A model generated the notes under the pieces. The model was not told the DNA's origin. It searched no databases and saw only the letters and a program-made list of their open reading frames with translations. Below, piece after piece: positions 13,742 through 16,425 of a stretch of DNA of 16,425 bases. This stretch comes from Candidatus Saccharimonadota bacterium. GTDB taxonomy: Bacteria > Patescibacteriota > Saccharimonadia > Saccharimonadales > JAGQNJ01. Within the stretch, counting starts at the first letter, position 1, and every line of letters begins with the position of its first letter. The position numbers were made by a program, and so were the translations under genes. The stretch lies in contig JAGQNJ010000015.1 of the NCBI GenBank assembly GCA_020428115.1, positions 1-16,425 of the forward strand, in the 5' to 3' direction.

Positions 13742-14167
13742 ATGGAAACGCTCATGAATTACATAAGTAACTTAAACTGGATAGCCGTGGTGGTTGCCAC
13801 GCTTGCCGGGTTTGGTGTTGGTGCAGTCTGGTATTCACAGGCCATCATGGGTAAGCCTTGGATGAAGGCTATTGGACTCAAAGAAAAGGACATGAAGAGC
13901 GCAAGCATGGCAGAGCCGATGATCATTGGGCTTCTCACTGTGTTTGTCACGGCAGTTGCACTTGGTGTGCTGGTACAGCCACTGGCGCTCACTACTGCAT
14001 TGCAGGGAGCAACATTTGGTATCTTGATTGCACTTGCATTCATCACAACAAACAAAGTCATGAATGTTTTGTTTGAACAACGTAGCAAATCTCTTGTATG
14101 GATCAATTTAGGTGGTGACGTCTTAGCGCTTGGCGTTATGGGAGCAATTTTGGCCGTTTGGCAGTAG
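13742..14167 (+). CDS. DUF1761 family small membrane protein
   Basis: 141 aa with four hydrophobic helices. The pattern near the N-terminus, IAVVVATLAGFGVGAVWYSQAIMGKPWMKAIG, is that of DUF1761 (helix, then WYSxxxxGKxWM), a family of unknown function. A linker KEKDMKSAS precedes the second helix, and the C-terminal helix ends GVMGAILAVW. Start ATG 13742 is preferred to ATG 13736, because the SD GGAGG ends 7 nt before 13742 but touches 13736. It is followed after 8 nt by mscL, and the group may be a membrane-stress operon. Role unknown. Confidence 0.75.
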   Translation: METLMNYISNLNWIAVVVATLAGFGVGAVWYSQAIMGKPWMKAIGLKEKDMKSASMAEPMIIGLLTVFVTAVALGVLVQPLALTTALQGATFGILIALAFITTNKVMNVLFEQRSKSLVWINLGGDVLALGVMGAILAVWQ

Positions 14168-14175
14168 GCGAGTCT

Positions 14176-14556
14176 ATGGCAAGTGACGATGGTACCAAGA
14201 AGCCAAAGCCACACCACAAGGTGAAGGCCAAAGCCAAGGAGCAAACAGCAGGGTTTATAGATTTTGTCCGAGAACAGGGTATTGTTGGCCTGGCGATTGG
14301 ATTTATCGTTGGCACCCAGGCAAGGGTCTTGGTTGATGCACTGACCAACGGGTTTATTAATCCGCTGGTTGGGCTTGTATTGCCGGGAGGTGGTAGCCTC
14401 GTTGGCAGGACATTTACCGTAACTGTCGGTAGTCAAACGGCGGTGTTTGGCTGGGGGCTATTCGTGTACGCATTGATTGATTTTTTGATCATTGCAGCTG
14501 TGATTTATTTTGTGTTCAAGTGGCTACGGCTCGATAAACTAGACAAAAAGAAATGA
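14176..14556 (+). CDS. mscL: Large-conductance mechanosensitive channel MscL
   Basis: Homopentameric membrane valve that opens under membrane tension and releases solutes during osmotic down-shock. 126 aa. Seen: a Lys/His-rich N-terminus (1-24), then GFIDFVREQGIVGLAIGFIVG (26-46), which is the amphipathic helix plus the pore-lining TM1, TNGFINPLVGLVLPGG (57-72), a short periplasmic loop, TM2 GWGLFVYALIDFLIIAAVIYFVF (92-114) and a basic tail. The basic N-terminal extension before the conserved FxxF block is longer than in E. coli. The start ATG 14176 has only a weak SD, so coupling to the upstream gene is likely; a TTG at 14158 would overlap it. The stop overlaps msrB by ATGA. Confidence 0.9.
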   Translation: MASDDGTKKPKPHHKVKAKAKEQTAGFIDFVREQGIVGLAIGFIVGTQARVLVDALTNGFINPLVGLVLPGGGSLVGRTFTVTVGSQTAVFGWGLFVYALIDFLIIAAVIYFVFKWLRLDKLDKKK

Positions 14557-14945
14557 CCAGTGACAAGTGGAAGCAAGCGTTAACACCACAGCAATATGCT
14601 GTGATGCGCGAAAAGGCTACTGAGCCTCCGTTTTCGGGTGCGCTGCTTCATAACAAGCAGGATGGTTCGTATGTTTGCGCCGCGTGTGGCACAAAGTTAT
14701 TTGGTAGTGACACCAAATTTGACTCGGGGAGTGGCTGGCCAAGCTTTTATGATGTTGCCAATGCAGCCAGTGTGAGACTCGAACCTGATAGCTCATTAGG
14801 TATGGAGCGTACAGAGGTGGTGTGTGCTAAGTGCGGCAGCCATTTGGGTCATGTATTTGATGATGCGCCAGAGCAGCCGACGGGCAAACGGTACTGTATT
14901 AATTCGTGTGCCCTGGAGTTTACTCCTGATAAAACCAAAAAATAG
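14553..14945 (+). CDS. msrB: Peptide methionine-(R)-S-oxide reductase MsrB
   Basis: Reduces methionine-R-sulfoxide in oxidised proteins. 130 aa, single domain, cytoplasmic (no signal). Seen: zinc ligands CAAC (42-45) and CAKC (91-94), FDSGSGWPSFYD (56-67), HLGHVFDD (97-104) and the catalytic Cys115 in GKRYCINS (111-118). An extra Cys follows at 119 (SCALEF), where many family members have Ala or Gly; it might act as a resolving cysteine, but this is speculation. The start overlaps mscL by ATGA, so translation is coupled. Together with MscL and the DUF1761 protein it suits a host-contact or stress response. Confidence 0.95.
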   Translation: MTSDKWKQALTPQQYAVMREKATEPPFSGALLHNKQDGSYVCAACGTKLFGSDTKFDSGSGWPSFYDVANAASVRLEPDSSLGMERTEVVCAKCGSHLGHVFDDAPEQPTGKRYCINSCALEFTPDKTKK

Positions 14946-14947
14946 GC

Positions 14948-14953
14948 TATAAT
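14948..14953 (+). promoter_or_regulatory. -10 box upstream of the orn region
   Basis: TATAAT, 4 nt after the msrB stop. An ATG follows 8 nt later (14962), the same geometry as the leaderless genes in this window. No good -35. Confidence 0.5.
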
Positions 14954-14961
14954 GCTTTCTG

Positions 14962-15093
14962 ATGAATCCTGTAGTGAGCCCCCAAGTTGCTTTGCAAAAC
15001 AAACGTGTAGACGTAATTTTTGTTGATTGTACATGCCTGTATGATTTTTTCACTATGGTTAACTTTAGTTCTTGGGGATCTACTACGGGATGA
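14962..15093 (+). CDS. Candidate 43-residue leader peptide gene before orn
   Basis: This open frame runs for 43 codons from an ATG placed 8 nt after TATAAT and ends in TGA overlapping the orn ATG as ATGA (15090-15093). orn itself has no SD at the right distance, so coupling from this frame would explain how it is translated. The peptide starts MNPVVSPQVALQNKRVDVIF and has two cysteines (DCTC) and a hydrophobic middle; I recognise no family. Alternatively this is a non-coding 5' leader. Seen: promoter geometry and overlap. Inferred: that it is translated. Confidence 0.45.
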   Translation: MNPVVSPQVALQNKRVDVIFVDCTCLYDFFTMVNFSSWGSTTG

Positions 15094-15653
15094 AGAAAAA
15101 AGACGTGATACCAACTAAGTTTTTGTGGGTTGATCTGGAGATGACTGGCCTAGACCCAGCCAAGGACGTCATTTTGGAAGTTGCAGCAGAAATCACTGAT
15201 GTGCATTTCAAGACACTTGAGAGTTACGAAGCGCGCGTTCGGCAGCCCAAAGATGTAGTGGTCAAACGAATGCAGCAAAATACCTGGTGGCAAGATTATA
15301 CAAAGAACCGGGATGATTTCCTCAAGAATCTTGAGCACGGTAAGCCCATTGATGAGGTAGAGCAGCAGCTTATTCGCCTGGTTGAGAAGCATTTTGGTGA
15401 TGAACCTGCAATCCTAGCAGGTAATTCAATTTATAACGATCGACTATTCATCAAGGCCGGTATGCCCGCGCTCGACATCAAGCTGCATTATCGAATGCTG
15501 GATGTGAGCGCCTGGAAGGTGTACATGCAGGCTCGGTTTGGATTGAAGTTTGGTAAACCTGAAGTACACCGCGCCTTCGAGGACATCCAGGGCTCTATCG
15601 CCGAACTCGAATATTACCTAGACTGGTTCAAGAAACATGGCGATAAGTCATAA
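15090..15653 (+). CDS. orn: Oligoribonuclease (DEDDh 3'-5' exoribonuclease)
   Basis: Degrades 2-5 nt RNA fragments (nanoRNA, pGpG) to mononucleotides, the last step of mRNA turnover. 187 aa, normal length. All five DEDDh residues are visible: Asp15 and Glu17 in WVDLEMTGLD, Asp117 in GNSIYNDRLF, His160 and Asp165 in VHRAFEDIQGSIAEL. HYRMLDVS (133-140) is also typical. ATG 15090 is preferred to TTG 15072 because its overlap with the upstream frame (ATGA) gives a coupling site, and the conserved domain begins at residue 11. The next gene starts inside it, with a 17-nt overlap. Confidence 0.93.
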   Translation: MKKKDVIPTKFLWVDLEMTGLDPAKDVILEVAAEITDVHFKTLESYEARVRQPKDVVVKRMQQNTWWQDYTKNRDDFLKNLEHGKPIDEVEQQLIRLVEKHFGDEPAILAGNSIYNDRLFIKAGMPALDIKLHYRMLDVSAWKVYMQARFGLKFGKPEVHRAFEDIQGSIAELEYYLDWFKKHGDKS

Positions 15654-15984
15654 AGAAGTTGAAGAATACGTTCTGAGCATGCCAAACGCCACATTGGATT
15701 ATCCGTTTGGCAAAGAGGTCGCCGTATACAAAGTTCAGGATAAGATGTTTGCGCTAATTAGTGAGGGCAGCGACCCTGTCCGCATAAGCCTAAAGTGCGA
15801 CCCAACTCTTGCAAAGCACCTGCGCGAAAAATACGAGAGTGTCATGGAGGGCTATCATCTTAACAAGCGACACTGGAATACTATTGTACTCAGTGGGCAG
15901 CTAAGCTGGAATGAAGTACAAGATCTCATCAGGCACTCCTATAATTTGGTTACCCAAGACGACCAGCCAACACCACAGTTTTAA
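15637..15984 (+). CDS. MmcQ/YjbR family protein
   Basis: 115 aa, cytoplasmic. It matches the small MmcQ/YjbR family (CyaY-like fold): an opening helix KEVEEYVLSMPNATLDYPFG (6-25), EVAVYKVQDKMFALIS (27-42), ISLKCDPTLAKHLREKY (50-66), GYHLNKRHWNTIVL (72-85) and SWNEVQDLIRHSYNLV (89-104). Some members have been called DNA-binding, but the biochemical role of the family is uncertain. It overlaps orn by 17 nt and so belongs to the same operon. Its stop TAA overlaps the stop of the convergent gene within TTAA (15981-15984). Confidence 0.88.
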   Translation: MAISHKEVEEYVLSMPNATLDYPFGKEVAVYKVQDKMFALISEGSDPVRISLKCDPTLAKHLREKYESVMEGYHLNKRHWNTIVLSGQLSWNEVQDLIRHSYNLVTQDDQPTPQF

Positions 15985-16424
15985 TCGTTTTGCCCGAGTA
16001 GTATCGATACCTGCTCGTAGTCCGTGGAGAGTAGTTGTTTGGCGGTATTACCACTAACCGTGCTGTAGGTGTTTTTGAGAGAGGCTTGGTAATCGGCAAG
16101 AGTTTCGTTCATAACATCGATAAATACATCATCAAACCGCCCGTTGGTCTCTGCATTTGCGAGCTGGGTATTTGCATCACTGTTTTCGGCCCCCGTTAGG
16201 TCCTTGGCCGAGAGCTTCTTCTTGCCATTACTTTTGAGGTAGTTACTAAGTGCGGTTTGCTGAGAGGTGATAGTAAGCTTGGTATTGATAGCGAGGCTTT
16301 TAGCTGTTTCGCCAGTGGCCTTTTGTTCGCCGACACTTGCAATGCGAATTAGCTCGGTTTGCTGCTTGCCAATGCCCAACAACTGATCTGTATTGCTATT
16401 GCTGTTACCAAATACAAGAGCAGC
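15981..16424 (-). CDS. Hypothetical protein, 5'-partial, probably exported
   Basis: The frame is open to the right edge; the 147 residues seen are a C-terminal part. The segment just inside the edge reads AALVFGNSNSNTDQLLGIGK, which fits the end of a signal peptide or transmembrane helix followed by a mature region, but the true start is outside. The rest is helical, rich in Ala, Thr, Asn and Gln: QQTELIRIASVGEQKA, then NTKLTITSQQTALSNYL, FDDVFIDVMNETLADYQASL and a final KQLLSTDYEQVSILL. The helical pattern with repeated polar positions is like the DUF4142 ferritin-like exported proteins, though without a firm motif. No function assigned. The first in-window start, TTG 16382, is not likely to be real. 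Confidence 0.55.
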   Translation of the reverse strand, partial: AALVFGNSNSNTDQLLGIGKQQTELIRIASVGEQKATGETAKSLAINTKLTITSQQTALSNYLKSNGKKKLSAKDLTGAENSDANTQLANAETNGRFDDVFIDVMNETLADYQASLKNTYSTVSGNTAKQLLSTDYEQVSILLGQND

Positions 16425-16425
16425 G

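Noticed and set aside
13759..14436. A 225-codon minus-strand open frame across DUF1761 and mscL
   Set aside because: It is antisense to two recognised genes, has no homologous look and no promoter or SD.
4063..14556. UGA recoding to glycine, as in some Patescibacteria
   Set aside because: UGA ends several genes at ATGA overlaps, and no reading frame needs an internal UGA.
1..16425. tRNA, rRNA, CRISPR array or insertion sequence
   Set aside because: No cloverleaf, conserved rRNA block, regularly spaced repeat or transposase was seen; gaps between genes are too short for most of these.

Overview
The window looks like a compact chromosomal segment of a Candidatus Patescibacteria (CPR) bacterium, most likely a Saccharibacteria (TM7)-type genome. 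This is an inference from several traits: overlapping genes with almost no intergenic space, many start codons sitting 6-8 nt behind a TATAAT-like -10 box (leaderless transcripts), an archaeal-type CDP-lipid synthase (CarS-like), a tsaD gene swollen by in-frame inserts, an LPxTG-like protein with a PDTGPG signal, and UGA used as an ordinary stop. The last point argues against Gracilibacteria and Absconditabacteria, which recode UGA. No tRNA, rRNA, CRISPR array or insertion sequence was seen, and no gene-free stretch exceeds 300 bases.

Layout. (1) 3-506: C-terminal part of an ADP-ribosyltransferase-like protein of the kind found in phage and plasmid polyvalent proteins, possibly the edge of a mobile element to the left. 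(2) 477-3209: divergent tsaD (tRNA t6A synthesis) and a MurE-like ligase, sharing one palindromic -10 box. (3) 3211-4008: an arginine/dimethylarginine hydrolase-type enzyme on the minus strand, divergent from a two-gene operon (4063-5699) of unrecognised kinase-fold proteins, the first degenerate and the second with an intact-looking active site. (4) 5707-7719: groES-groEL behind a CIRCE element (HrcA operator). (5) 7795-8283: a sortase-type surface protein, then a bifunctional glucose/mannose-6-phosphate isomerase. (6) 9363-11189, minus strand: three overlapping genes, namely a CDP-alcohol phosphatidyltransferase, a PHP phosphoesterase and a CarS-like CDP-lipid synthase, which together look like a phospholipid head-group operon. 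(7) 11224-13649: DUF1361 membrane protein and argS. (8) 13742-14945: DUF1761 membrane protein, MscL and MsrB, a stress-type cluster. (9) 14962-15984: a possible 43-codon leader gene, oligoribonuclease and a MmcQ/YjbR protein. (10) 15981 to the right edge: a partial exported-looking protein.

The least explained items are the kinase/pseudokinase pair, the repeated palindrome inside the tsaD inserts (with a compensatory base-pair change between copies), the lipid operon with an unassigned PHP enzyme, and the symmetric leaderless divergent promoter. All functional statements rest on motif recognition by eye; no database search was possible.
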